This document shows, in pieces, positions 1-7,796 of a DNA stretch of 34,036 nucleotides. Source of the stretch: Treponema sp. GTDB taxonomy: Bacteria > Spirochaetota > Spirochaetia > Treponematales > Breznakiellaceae. Below the pieces are notes generated by a model. It did not search any database. It had not been told where the DNA came from and saw nothing but the letters and a program-made list of their open reading frames with translations. The stretch lies in assembly GCA_009784975.1 (NCBI GenBank), contig WQXG01000035.1, forward strand, positions 1 through 34,036, written 5' to 3'. Within the stretch, counting starts at the first letter, position 1; every line of letters begins with the position of its first letter. The translations under genes were made by a program, and so were the position numbers.

Positions 1-21
1 AAACCTAATCTTAACACTTGG

Positions 22-567
22 CTAATCCAGCAAACTTGCATTCGGGGTAAAAAGAGCGCTGCCGAATTCTTCTTCTCCGTATTGACCAATTAAATCCTGC
101 GCTCTGCCGCTTAACAGCCATTCAATGAAAGCCAGCCCTCCTTCGACATTTGTGTGCGGATGCAGCATGGGGTTTACAAGAATTATTCCGTAGTAGTTCA
201 CGGCAGTATCCTGATTGGGGTCAACTGCAGAAAAATTGCTGTACATTATGTCGTAACGGGCGATTCCGTAACCGTCGTTTACGAACTGAATTTCATTCTG
301 TTTAACATGAACCAGAAGCACATCTGCATCGCCGTCTCTGCCCATCTGCAAAGCTGCGGCGGGATCAACGGTTATAACATCGGCTTCCCATCCTTTTTCT
401 TGTGTGAAAACAGGCAAAAGGTAATCGAGGAGCCCTGTATCCTGAATGCTTACAGCCGCTGATAAAATAAATTTTCCTTTTAAAGGGACCTTGTTTCCGG
501 TGCAGCCGGTAACAAATAACAAACCGGCTGTCACAAGCAGGATGGTAAAAACGAGTGTCTTTTTCAT
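22..567 (-). CDS. TupA-like tungstate-binding lipoprotein with internal deletion
   Basis: The N-terminus is a lipoprotein signal with lipobox FVTGC (Cys22). It is followed by the TupA signature: DTGLLDYLLPVF, then GDADVLLVHVKQNEIQFVNDGYG and MYSNF. The C-terminus also matches the family: NYYGIILVNP, then an AFIEWLLSGRAQDLIGQYG-type end and a final PNA. TupA proteins deliver tungstate to a TupBC ABC importer and are about 270-290 residues. This one has 181 and lacks the central lobe that normally carries the oxyanion-binding SRGDxSGTH-like segment. The junction lies between SNF and AVDPNQD (about residues 111-117) and is in frame. The start is 2 nt after the alaA stop, with only a weak ribosome site. 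No TupB or TupC gene is visible before the window edge. It is probably non-functional as a binding protein, although the frame is still open. Confidence 0.8.
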   Translation of the reverse strand: MKKTLVFTILLVTAGLLFVTGCTGNKVPLKGKFILSAAVSIQDTGLLDYLLPVFTQEKGWEADVITVDPAAALQMGRDGDADVLLVHVKQNEIQFVNDGYGIARYDIMYSNFSAVDPNQDTAVNYYGIILVNPMLHPHTNVEGGLAFIEWLLSGRAQDLIGQYGEEEFGSALFTPNASLLD

Positions 568-569
568 AA

Positions 570-1787
570 CTAGCTCTGCCGGTACTTGCCCATAAATGTT
601 TGTAATCTGCGCATTGCGTCTGTGAGAGTGGCTTTATCGGGAAGGAAAACAATGCGGAAATGATCAGGTTTTTTCCAGTTAAAACCGGTGCCGTGAACAA
701 GAAGCAGGCGCTGATCGCGCAGCAGATCAAGTATGAACTTTTCGTCATTGGTTATGTTAAAACGTTTTACATCAACTTTTGGAAAACAATAAAGCGCGCC
801 TTTTGGTTTTACAACTGAGAGACCGGGAATTTCATTTACAATATTATATGCCGTGTCTCTCTGTTCAAGCAGGCGTCCGCCGGGGAGGATCAAATCTTTT
901 ATGCTTTGATACCCGCCCAATGCTGTTTGAATGCCCATCTGGGAAGGCATGTTGGGGCACAGGCGCATATTGGCAAGCATATCAAGACCTTCAATATAAT
1001 CGGCTGCGCATTTTTTGTTGCCCGAAAGAACCATCCAGCCGGAACGAAGACCTGCAGCACGCCATGTTTTGGAAAGGCCGTCAAAACTGATCGTAAGAAG
1101 ATCCGGCGCGATTGTTGCCATGGGAATATGCACCGCATCATCGTAGATGATACGGCTGTAGATTTCATCGGCATAAATGACTAAATCTTTTTCTCTTGCA
1201 ATTTGGGCAATGCCTTCAAGTATGGAACGATCGTAAACAGCGCCGGTTGGATTATTGGGATTGATAACTACAATGGCTTTTGTTCTGTCTGTAATTTTGG
1301 AACGGATATCATTCAGATCGGGATTCCAGTCAGAGGATTCATCGCAGAGATAGTGGACTGCTTTTCCGCCGGAAAGAGTAGCTGCCGCTGTCCACAACGG
1401 ATAATCCGGCATGGGGATAAGAACTTCATCGCCTGAGTTGAGCAAGGCTTGCATCGACATTGAGATAAGCTCGCTTACTCCGTTCCCTATAAAAACATCT
1501 TCTATCCTGACATCCATCACTCCTTTGGACTGGAAATCCTGCATTACAGCTTTTCTTGCTGCAAAAAGTCCGCGCGAGTCGCCGTAAGCCTGAGCATTCG
1601 GAAGATTTACAATTATATCGTGAATAATTTCATCCGGCGTATTAAGCCCAAAAGCGGCAGGGCTGCCTATGTTTAGTTTGATGATTTTAAAACCTTCTTC
1701 TTCAAGCCGTTTTGCTTCCTTGAGAACCGGTCCGCGAATGTCGTAACAGACATTTTCAAATTTTACTGATTTTTCGATATTTCTCAT
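570..1787 (-). CDS. alaA: AlaA-type alanine/pyruvate aminotransferase
   Basis: PLP-dependent class I/II aminotransferase of 405 residues, the same length as E. coli AlaA and strongly similar to it along the whole chain. It opens with IEKS.KFENVCYDIRGPVLKEAKRLEEEG and has GNGVSELI near residue 101, NPNNPTGAVY near 176-185, YADEIY near 205-210 and the PLP-binding lysine K240 in SFDGLSKTWRAAG. The family transfers an amino group from glutamate to pyruvate to make alanine in the cytoplasm. The ATG has a good AAGGA site 7 nt upstream. The gene starts 10 nt after the preceding membrane-protein gene and is followed 2 nt later by the TupA-like gene, so the three probably share a transcript. No active-site residue appears to be missing. 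Confidence 0.93.
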   Translation of the reverse strand: MRNIEKSVKFENVCYDIRGPVLKEAKRLEEEGFKIIKLNIGSPAAFGLNTPDEIIHDIIVNLPNAQAYGDSRGLFAARKAVMQDFQSKGVMDVRIEDVFIGNGVSELISMSMQALLNSGDEVLIPMPDYPLWTAAATLSGGKAVHYLCDESSDWNPDLNDIRSKITDRTKAIVVINPNNPTGAVYDRSILEGIAQIAREKDLVIYADEIYSRIIYDDAVHIPMATIAPDLLTISFDGLSKTWRAAGLRSGWMVLSGNKKCAADYIEGLDMLANMRLCPNMPSQMGIQTALGGYQSIKDLILPGGRLLEQRDTAYNIVNEIPGLSVVKPKGALYCFPKVDVKRFNITNDEKFILDLLRDQRLLLVHGTGFNWKKPDHFRIVFLPDKATLTDAMRRLQTFMGKYRQS

Positions 1788-1797
1788 ATATTATTCC

Positions 1798-2640
1798 TTA
1801 ATTGTTAAAAAGCCATTTTCCGGCTTCATCAATATATTTTCTTATAATGGCAACATGAATCTCGCCGCTGATTTTTTCTACCTCTTTATTCCAATTTTCC
1901 TGATTTTTTATAACCTGAATAACCCGATCTTTGCCGCTCTTTGCGGCAGCCTGGCAGCCTGCGGCAGCCTGACAGCCTGCGGGATTTTCAAGATTTTTTA
2001 TTATGGTATTTTCCAGAAAATATGCGCAAAGACCTGTAATAACAGCATCGCCGGATGAAACAGCGAGGGTTGTAAATTCCGGCTGAGCCAGATTAAAAGA
2101 TCCGGCAAGAAGCTGCGAAAAGCCGTAAAACCATCGAACCCATTGGCTGTCTTTTTCCTTTAATTTACCCTTTTCCATATATGTTTTAAAAAAGGCGGTT
2201 GCCTCAGCCTGATTATTGCTTAAAATCCTTGCCGCGCCGAAAATCAGTACATTTTTGTCTACAACCGAGGGTTTTACCAGCATAGCTTTGCTTTCCAGCT
2301 TTATTACAGAGTTAAAATCTGATATAACAAGGTATGAACTGGCTAAAAGCCGCACATATCGGGCATTATATTTGCGTTTTACATAGATTTTTTGCTCCAA
2401 ATAGTAGGCTAAAGCAGGCCAATCTTCTCTTTCAAGAAGCGAAAGAAGCCGATAATTATAGAAGAAAAATATACCCATGCACACAAGGAGCAAAACCATG
2501 AATATTAGTAATGGTAAGGTCAGGAACCTGAAACTTACCGTAAAATCCGGTCCTGTCAGCATCATAGGCAGCAGGGCGGTGACTAATATGATGATTAAGA
2601 TTATAATACTAAATACTATGATCAGGTGTTTAAATTTCAA
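1798..2640 (-). CDS. hypothetical protein with two N-terminal membrane helices
   Basis: I do not recognise a family. The 280-residue protein has two hydrophobic helices (about residues 5-27 and 40-63), then a soluble, helical, TPR-like tail, consistent with an inner-membrane protein with a cytoplasmic domain. The start is TTG with AGGAG 8 nt upstream and a good promoter about 30 nt further out. Near residues 220-235 the sequence contains a duplicated AGCQAA block, encoded by an exact-length 18-nt tandem repeat. This looks like a recent slippage insertion rather than part of the fold. It is the first gene of a probable operon with alaA and the TupA-like gene. Its role is unknown. Confidence 0.7.
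   Translation of the reverse strand: MKFKHLIIVFSIIILIIILVTALLPMMLTGPDFTVSFRFLTLPLLIFMVLLLVCMGIFFFYNYRLLSLLEREDWPALAYYLEQKIYVKRKYNARYVRLLASSYLVISDFNSVIKLESKAMLVKPSVVDKNVLIFGAARILSNNQAEATAFFKTYMEKGKLKEKDSQWVRWFYGFSQLLAGSFNLAQPEFTTLAVSSGDAVITGLCAYFLENTIIKNLENPAGCQAAAGCQAAAKSGKDRVIQVIKNQENWNKEVEKISGEIHVAIIRKYIDEAGKWLFNN
1946..1981. repeat. 18-nt tandem duplication inside the 1798-2640 gene
   Basis: Two copies of an 18-nt unit (1946-1963 and 1964-1981) differ at one base. Each unit itself contains CAGCCTG twice. On the coding strand it gives the duplicated residues AGCQAA. The unit length keeps the frame. Confidence 0.85.
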
Positions 2641-2672
2641 TGGGGGCGCTCCTATAATTACATACTGTTGGA

Positions 2673-2701
2673 ATCATAAAATAAACATTATGTTACGTCA
2701 A
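2673..2701 (-). promoter_or_regulatory. sigma-70 promoter for the 2640-22 operon
   Basis: On the minus strand, TTGACG (2701-2696), a 17-nt spacer and TATGAT (2678-2673) lie about 32 nt upstream of the TTG start at 2640. The promoter sits in the divergent gap shared with the plus-strand gene at 2721. Confidence 0.65.
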
Positions 2702-2720
2702 CCTGACAGGGAAAGATGGC

Positions 2721-3887
2721 ATGAATAACTATTTGATAAAGGAAATTCAAAATAAAAGCTTTTTCTCAAAAATAGTCTATCTGGACGAGGCTTTTGTCCT
2801 TACCGCTCCGGAAATGCCGTTTACCGAAGATTTAATCAGCCTTCTGGAAAAATGGAAGTATAACAAGGTGGTAAGCGAGGGTGAACCGCACAAGGAATAT
2901 ACAGCCATTCCCAGCGCCTCCTCCCCTGCCGGTGAAATGGAAAGTACCGTTTATGAAGAAACCTATGTTACCCATTCCCAGCAATCCGATTCTGATAAAC
3001 TGGAAAAAGCCAGCAAGTTTTATTCCGGTCTTATTGCCTATGCCGAAAAAATGTTTATTAAGGCAACCATTACAAATGATCTGGACTATAAAGAAGTAAC
3101 CGAAAAAATCAGGGATATGGTTGAGTATATAAAAGAAGATCGGCGTTTCCTTATGAGAATTCTAAAAAACTTTGAACCTTCCATAGATAAAAATTATCTT
3201 GCTATTCATTCGGTTCGTTCAACAATTTTATCGATTATAATAGGTACATATATAAAGCTTCCCAATCACAGACTGATTGAGCTGGGTGTCTCTGCCATTG
3301 TGCATGAACTTGGAATGTTAAAACTGCCTCAGAATATTTACCTTAGCCAAAGGGCGCTGACCCCTGCAGAACAAAAGGCGATTATTACCCATCCGGTATT
3401 GGGCTACAGTCTGCTTAAATCTTTTGATTTTCCGCTGGCAGTATGTCTTGCCGCCCTGGAACATCATGAACGTGAAAATTCAACAGGTTATCCGCGGCGT
3501 TTAACAAGTGACAAGATCAGCCTTTATTCAAAAATAATTGCAGTTGCCTGTTCTTACGAAGCTCTCAGCACAAAGAGACCGCACAAGGAAGCAAAAGACG
3601 GCTACACAGGAATGCTGGAACTTTTAAAAAACGAAGGCAAACAATACGACGATACTGTTGTAAGGGCGCTGGTTCTCTCCCTTTCAATTTATCCAATCGG
3701 TCTTTATGTATTATTGTCTAACGGAAAAAAAGGGCAGGTTGTTGATATAAATCCGGAAAACCCGCGTTTCCCTGTCGTTCAAATTTTCGGCGAAGTTACG
3801 CCGGACGGAAAAATTAAAACAATGCAAACCGCAGCAAATGTGCTTACAATCGTACGCCCGCTTAACAAGTCAGAGATAGAAAGCTAG
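2721..3887 (+). CDS. degenerate HD-GYP-type signalling protein
   Basis: A 388-residue protein whose central and C-terminal part follows the HD-GYP plan of cyclic-di-GMP phosphodiesterases. An early His (H163) sits in YLAIHSVRST. The HD site reads VHELGMLKLP (H195-E196), followed by THPVLGY (H224) and LEHHERENSTGYP (H248, H249, GYP 256-258). Active enzymes have HDxGK at the second site. Here the Asp is Glu and the Lys position is Leu, so metal binding and catalysis are doubtful. The N-terminal 150 residues resemble nothing I know. It may act as a c-di-GMP sensor or scaffold rather than an enzyme. The next gene starts 1 nt after its stop, so the two are probably cotranscribed. Confidence 0.8.
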   Translation: MNNYLIKEIQNKSFFSKIVYLDEAFVLTAPEMPFTEDLISLLEKWKYNKVVSEGEPHKEYTAIPSASSPAGEMESTVYEETYVTHSQQSDSDKLEKASKFYSGLIAYAEKMFIKATITNDLDYKEVTEKIRDMVEYIKEDRRFLMRILKNFEPSIDKNYLAIHSVRSTILSIIIGTYIKLPNHRLIELGVSAIVHELGMLKLPQNIYLSQRALTPAEQKAIITHPVLGYSLLKSFDFPLAVCLAALEHHERENSTGYPRRLTSDKISLYSKIIAVACSYEALSTKRPHKEAKDGYTGMLELLKNEGKQYDDTVVRALVLSLSIYPIGLYVLLSNGKKGQVVDINPENPRFPVVQIFGEVTPDGKIKTMQTAANVLTIVRPLNKSEIES

Positions 3888-3888
3888 T

Positions 3889-5202
3889 ATGGACGACAGC
3901 CTTTTCACAGTAATAACTTTATTATTAATTTTTTCCATTTTACTGATAATATTAAGCGCAGTTTTTTCTCTTTTTGATTCCGCGCTTGGCTTTTGCAGAA
4001 AATCACGTCTGGAAAAAGAAAGCGGAAAACGCTATAAAGCAGTTCTTGTTACGCTGGAAAATCCCAAAAGAATATCTTTGACCTGCCGCTTATGGATAAA
4101 TATACTCAGAGTATTTGCGGCTTTTTGGGCAGGAATATCAGCCTCATATATTGCTGTTTATAACGATATCGGTATTTCAAACAGAGTAAGCATTTATTTA
4201 TCTCTTTTTATTATAGGTCTTTTTGCCGCATTATTCGGCGATGCGCTCCCAAGATTAATTTCCAAAACAAGACCGGAAAAAATTGCCGCTTCTCTTCTGC
4301 CTATAATAAAAATTCTTTCCTTCCCCATGATTCCTTTTACATTGCCGGCATTAAAGTTTGCGTCTTTTTTTAAAACCGCATTTAAGGCAGAAATAGACGA
4401 CAACAATATAACCGAAGAAGAACTTCAGGATGAACTTCGCAACACTCTCATTGAGGGAGAAAAATCGGGCATTGTAGAAAGTAAGGAACGCGACATGGTA
4501 GAAGGTGTTTTCTATCTTGGGGATCGTCCTGTCGGCGCATTTATGACGCACCGTTCAGAAATACAATGGCTTGATATTAATATGCCCTACAATGAAATAC
4601 GCGAAAAAGCGCTTGCGTCCAAAGGAAACAAACACCGTTCTCAGCTTTGTTTTCCTGTTGCAGACGGAAGCCCCGATGAAATTGCGGGATCTGTTTATCT
4701 GGAAGATATTATTCTTGATTTATCACAGCCAAATCCGCAAGGATTACGTGCAATTATGAAAAAAGCGCTGTTTGTTCCCGAGACAATGACCGCCTTAAAA
4801 GCATTTGAATCTTTTAAACATGGACAGACTGATTTTTTGTTTGTTATGGATGAGTACGGAGGTCTTGCAGGCATCATTTCCATAAGGGCGCTGGTTGAAG
4901 AAATTGTCGGCGAACTATCTTTGCCGGCAGCCAACAAGGAGCCGCTGGTTCGTCAGGAAGACGGAAGTTTTATTGCGGACGGAACTCTTAACATTGACGA
5001 TGCGGCAAAAGCGCTTTCGCTGACAGATCTTCCCGCAGGGGACGACTTTCACACGCTTGCCGGTTTCATTCTTCACCTAGCCGGTGAACTTCCTGTTAAA
5101 GGTGATAGCTGCGAATACCAGGGGTATCGGTTCACAGTAAAAGAAATGGACGGCAACAGAATCGATAAACTCATTATTAAAAAAATAGAAATTGAGAATT
5201 AG
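3889..5202 (+). CDS. CNNM/CorC (HlyC)-family membrane transport protein
   Basis: A 437-residue protein with the CNNM/CorC arrangement. A DUF21-type membrane region covers about residues 1-150, with several helices. A linker contains ITEEELQDELRNTL, then comes a CBS pair (MTHRSEIQWLDINMPYNEI near 217; FVMDEYGGLAGIIS near 320). The C-terminal CorC/HlyC domain has the typical DDFHTLAGFILHLAGELPVKGDS. Relatives transport or regulate divalent cations such as Mg or Co, and many are annotated as hemolysins without evidence of haemolysis. The ATG is 1 nt after the HD-GYP-like gene. Its stop codon abuts the stop of the convergent aldose epimerase gene with no intergenic base. Confidence 0.88.
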   Translation: MDDSLFTVITLLLIFSILLIILSAVFSLFDSALGFCRKSRLEKESGKRYKAVLVTLENPKRISLTCRLWINILRVFAAFWAGISASYIAVYNDIGISNRVSIYLSLFIIGLFAALFGDALPRLISKTRPEKIAASLLPIIKILSFPMIPFTLPALKFASFFKTAFKAEIDDNNITEEELQDELRNTLIEGEKSGIVESKERDMVEGVFYLGDRPVGAFMTHRSEIQWLDINMPYNEIREKALASKGNKHRSQLCFPVADGSPDEIAGSVYLEDIILDLSQPNPQGLRAIMKKALFVPETMTALKAFESFKHGQTDFLFVMDEYGGLAGIISIRALVEEIVGELSLPAANKEPLVRQEDGSFIADGTLNIDDAAKALSLTDLPAGDDFHTLAGFILHLAGELPVKGDSCEYQGYRFTVKEMDGNRIDKLIIKKIEIEN

Positions 5203-6210
5203 TCACCAGGCAAAAGAGAAAACTGCTTTTTCGTGGTACTCTTTTCCCGGGGCGGCAATGCTCTGCGGAAATACGCTTTGGTTCGGCGCATCGGGATAAT
5301 GCTGGGTTTCAAGACAGAAACCGGAATTTTTTGAATAACATGAACCTTGTTTGCCAGTTACATCTTTTAAATGGATTCCTGTATATAATTGAATGCCCGG
5401 CTGAGTTGTATAAACTTTCATGGATCTGCCGGAAACAGGTTCATAAACTTCCGCGCAGGGACGCAATTTGCCGGTTACGCCGTCTATCGAAAAACAATGA
5501 TCGTAATCTGAAGTTATTTTTCTGCGTGTTCTAAAATCAAACCTGGTATTGTTAACAGGAACAATGCAGCCTGTAGGAATATTCTGCTTGTCAATTTCCA
5601 GATACGAAGAACAGGGCAGAATAAGTTCATGAGAAAGAATGTCTCCTTTCCCCTCCCCTGCAAGATTAAAATACGCATGATTGGTAAGGTTCACAGGACA
5701 AGGCTGATCTGATTTTGCGCGGTAATCGCAGATTATCTCATTTGATTTTGTAAGACCATAGCTAACCACAGCTTTTAAGTTCCCCGGAAAACCTCCGTCT
5801 CCGTCGGGGCTGTCCAGTTCAAAGCGCACGTAAACACCTTCATTTTCTTCGTATGCTTCGGATTTCCAGACAAGTTTATCAAAACCTCTCCAGCCTGAAT
5901 GGAGGGAGTTCTCTCCCTCATTTGCGTCTATATTAAATGTTTTTCCGTTAAGTTTAAAAGCTGCGCCTTTGATGCGGTTGGCAAAACGCCCGACAGTAAC
6001 GCCTAAATACGGTTTATTGTTTAAATATCCTTCCAAACCGGAATAACCCAGCAGTATATCATCTTTCCCCCGCCCTGAAGGCACAGTCAGGCAGGTCCAT
6101 GAAGCGCCGTAATTTATCAAAGAAAACTTTAAATCCCCTGCTTTAAGAGTATACAATTTTACTTTCTTTCCGTTGGAAAGTATGCCAAAAAGTTTCTTTC
6201 GAATTTCCAT
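5203..6210 (-). CDS. galM: aldose 1-epimerase (mutarotase)
   Basis: Interconverts alpha and beta anomers of aldoses such as galactose and glucose. GalM signatures are present: GRFANRIKGAAFKLNGKTF, NEGENSLHSGWRGFDK, the catalytic His in NLTNHAYFNLAGEG, and the catalytic Glu in CLETQHYPDAPNQ near the C-terminus. A TTG at 6231 would add 7 residues. I prefer the ATG at 6210 (335 residues) because the protein then begins MEIRKKLFG, and because a TATAAT box ends exactly 6 nt before this ATG, which would put the transcript start on the codon itself. No Shine-Dalgarno precedes either start. The gene is monocistronic in view and divergent from the DUF2147 gene. Confidence 0.9.
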   Translation of the reverse strand: MEIRKKLFGILSNGKKVKLYTLKAGDLKFSLINYGASWTCLTVPSGRGKDDILLGYSGLEGYLNNKPYLGVTVGRFANRIKGAAFKLNGKTFNIDANEGENSLHSGWRGFDKLVWKSEAYEENEGVYVRFELDSPDGDGGFPGNLKAVVSYGLTKSNEIICDYRAKSDQPCPVNLTNHAYFNLAGEGKGDILSHELILPCSSYLEIDKQNIPTGCIVPVNNTRFDFRTRRKITSDYDHCFSIDGVTGKLRPCAEVYEPVSGRSMKVYTTQPGIQLYTGIHLKDVTGKQGSCYSKNSGFCLETQHYPDAPNQSVFPQSIAAPGKEYHEKAVFSFAW

Positions 6211-6216
6211 AGGATT

Positions 6217-6222
6217 ATTATA
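6217..6222 (-). promoter_or_regulatory. -10 box of galM, leaderless arrangement
   Basis: TATAAT on the minus strand, followed by 6 nt and the galM ATG. The -35 at the right distance is poor, so the call rests on the perfect -10 and on its agreement with other genes in this window. Confidence 0.5.
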
Positions 6223-6225
6223 CTC

Positions 6226-6254
6226 TTGCAAGGCTTTTACGTACAGGGTAGAAT
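6226..6254 (+). promoter_or_regulatory. sigma-70 promoter of the DUF2147 gene
   Basis: TTGCAA (6226-6231), a 17-nt spacer and TAGAAT (6249-6254). The predicted start is near 6261. A perfect palindrome GGGGTTAACCCC (6264-6275) follows, then AAGGAG (6276-6281) 6 nt before the ATG. The palindrome sits where a repressor or an RNA hairpin next to the ribosome site could act. Confidence 0.7.
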
Positions 6255-6287
6255 GAGGCTATAGGGGTTAACCCCAAGGAGAAAAAA

Positions 6288-6809
6288 ATGAAAAAAATTA
6301 TCACTTTATTAATCTGCTTATCAATTGCTGCCGTGTGTTTTGCTCAGGATGACCCGGTTGTAGGTTACTGGATCAGTATTGACGAAAACACCAACAGAAT
6401 GACCGCAGGCTGGCAAATTTACATCGAAAACAACATGCTTTACGGAAAAATCTTGTCCCTTGCTGACCAACCGCGCGGCACGATAGCCACCGAATTAAGG
6501 GAAAGGTACGATGGGTTTCCTCTTCCCGGAAGAGTTAACACAATGCAGGTTGCCGGTCCTCCCTGGATTTACGGTCTTACCAAAAACACCAGAAACGGCG
6601 AATGGAGCGGCGGAAAAATAATTAACCCGGAAGACGGAAAGTTCTATAATTGCAGAATAATTTTCCGCCCGGCAGGAAGCAGAGCAGGCAGCAGAACATT
6701 CACTCAGGATATGCTGGAAATGCGCGGCGAAATTGGCTTGGGCATTGGACGCAGTCAGTTCTGGCGCAAGACTGATGAGGCGACCGCTAGTAATCTTTGG
6801 CCTAATTAA
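6288..6809 (+). CDS. secreted DUF2147-family protein
   Basis: A 173-residue protein with a clear signal peptide (MKKIITLLICLSIAAVCFAQ, cleavage probably after AQ). It is then a single DUF2147-like domain: VGYWISIDENTNRMTAGWQIYIE, a central GKIINPEDGKFYNCRI and a final MRGEIGLGIGRSQFWRK, the family's usual ending. The family is a small extracytoplasmic beta-rich domain of unknown function in Gram-negative-type bacteria. Residues AGSRAGSR arise from a 12-nt tandem duplication (6672-6695). The ATG is well set by AAGGAG. A long palindrome follows the gene and may end its transcript. Confidence 0.82.
   Translation: MKKIITLLICLSIAAVCFAQDDPVVGYWISIDENTNRMTAGWQIYIENNMLYGKILSLADQPRGTIATELRERYDGFPLPGRVNTMQVAGPPWIYGLTKNTRNGEWSGGKIINPEDGKFYNCRIIFRPAGSRAGSRTFTQDMLEMRGEIGLGIGRSQFWRKTDEATASNLWPN
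6672..6695. repeat. 12-nt tandem duplication in the DUF2147 gene
   Basis: Units GCAGGAAGCAGA and GCAGGCAGCAGA are adjacent and in frame, encoding AGSR twice. They lie between the NCRI strand and the conserved C-terminal strand, in a loop where length change is tolerable. Confidence 0.65.
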
Positions 6810-6829
6810 AATCTAACGCACTGCCTATT

Positions 6830-6953
6830 CAGAAATGTATGCCTAAAGATCTTACTTGGGGTCCTGTCAGCGGCCAAAAAGCGCCGTGCGCTCCGCACAC
6901 GTCGCTTTTTGCCCCTGACACCCCTCAAGTATATTTCTGGGCATACATTTCTG
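6830..6953. repeat. long imperfect palindrome A (about 60-bp stem)
   Basis: The outer arms 6830-6843 and 6940-6953 are perfect 14-bp inverted repeats. Inside, the arms keep pairing with few mismatches (for example AAAAAGCG at 6876-6883 with CGCTTTTT at 6903-6910, and GTGCG 6886-6890 with CGCAC 6894-6898), closing on a 3-nt loop. It lies 20 nt after the DUF2147 stop. It may be a transcription-ending hairpin for both flanking genes or a miniature mobile element. No protein is encoded. The rest of 6954-7020 shows nothing I can name. Confidence 0.8.
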
Positions 6954-7023
6954 ATTAAAGTGGAGGGAAGCAACTGTCGCCGCTACGCGGGATGCAATTG
7001 GATAGTAGCAGCTACCGTTTTTA

Positions 7024-7728
7024 CTACGATCTACAATATTCCAATATTCTATTATTTCTTTTGTTTACAAAATTAATGCTGTTTTCTTTATATTCATAAT
7101 ACTCTGCTGTGTTCTTTGGTAAAATATTATATGTAAAGCCAATAAATGGTTTTAAAAAGAAATTCACTTTAGAATAATTTTCTATTACTAAATCTTGCAG
7201 TAAAAAATAATCACAATAACCTTTAAAATTAGTAAATAGTTTAAAAAAATCATCGTATCTTTTTATTGTTTGGAATAATGGGCTATCCTCATTATTATAG
7301 TATCTTCTTATACACTCTAATGTTAAATCCATTCTATCGTTTATATGATAATTTTTTCCTCTTTCTTGATTCATTGTATTCATACCATTTATCATATTAC
7401 TGGGATAAAGAATAATTCCGCCAATTGTGTAAGATATATAATCAAAATATTCCAATTCATTTTTTGGTATTTGCTTTATCAAATCTTCTGTGCGCTGCCA
7501 AGTACTATATGTTTGAATAAATGCATCGCTTGACAAGTGATATTCCCCCAATTCAGATTTATGGTATAGATAAACTCCTTCAACATTATCTGTAAGATTA
7601 AATTCCTTTTCATTAGGTAATTTTTTGCTCCATAAATATTTATTATACATTTTTAGTGTTTTGCTAAAACCATCTGGATCATTGCCATTTGAGTCTTTTC
7701 TCATATCATATGTTATATCTATTTCCAT
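7024..7728 (-). CDS. DUF6994-like protein of unknown function
   Basis: A 234-residue soluble protein matching a family I know as DUF6994. It starts with a D.R.D..G.DPD..S.TL..Y.K.LWSK.LP pattern and has YLYHKSELGEYHLSSD near 55-70, SYTIGGIILYP near 98-108, DLTLECIRRYY near 133-143 and YCDYFLLQDLV near 172-182. No signal peptide, membrane helix or catalytic motif is apparent and the function is unknown. The start has GGAGG 6 nt upstream and a good promoter. The gene is distinctly AT-rich compared with its neighbours and stands alone between two long palindromes, which suggests acquisition by transfer. Confidence 0.72.
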   Translation of the reverse strand: MEIDITYDMRKDSNGNDPDGFSKTLKMYNKYLWSKKLPNEKEFNLTDNVEGVYLYHKSELGEYHLSSDAFIQTYSTWQRTEDLIKQIPKNELEYFDYISYTIGGIILYPSNMINGMNTMNQERGKNYHINDRMDLTLECIRRYYNNEDSPLFQTIKRYDDFFKLFTNFKGYCDYFLLQDLVIENYSKVNFFLKPFIGFTYNILPKNTAEYYEYKENSINFVNKRNNRILEYCRS

Positions 7729-7749
7729 ACATTTCCTCCATAATTTGAA

Positions 7750-7778
7750 ATTTTATAATTTTTTATAATGATTGTCAA
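7750..7778 (-). promoter_or_regulatory. promoter of the DUF6994-like gene
   Basis: On the minus strand, TTGACA (7778-7773), a 17-nt spacer and TAAAAT (7755-7750), upstream of a GGAGG ribosome site and the ATG at 7728. Confidence 0.65.
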
Positions 7779-7796
7779 GTAAGGCAAATTCCAATC

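Noticed and set aside
3889..5202. A haemolysin
   Set aside because: The HlyC/TlyC name is historical. The DUF21-CBS-CorC arrangement indicates a cation transport protein.
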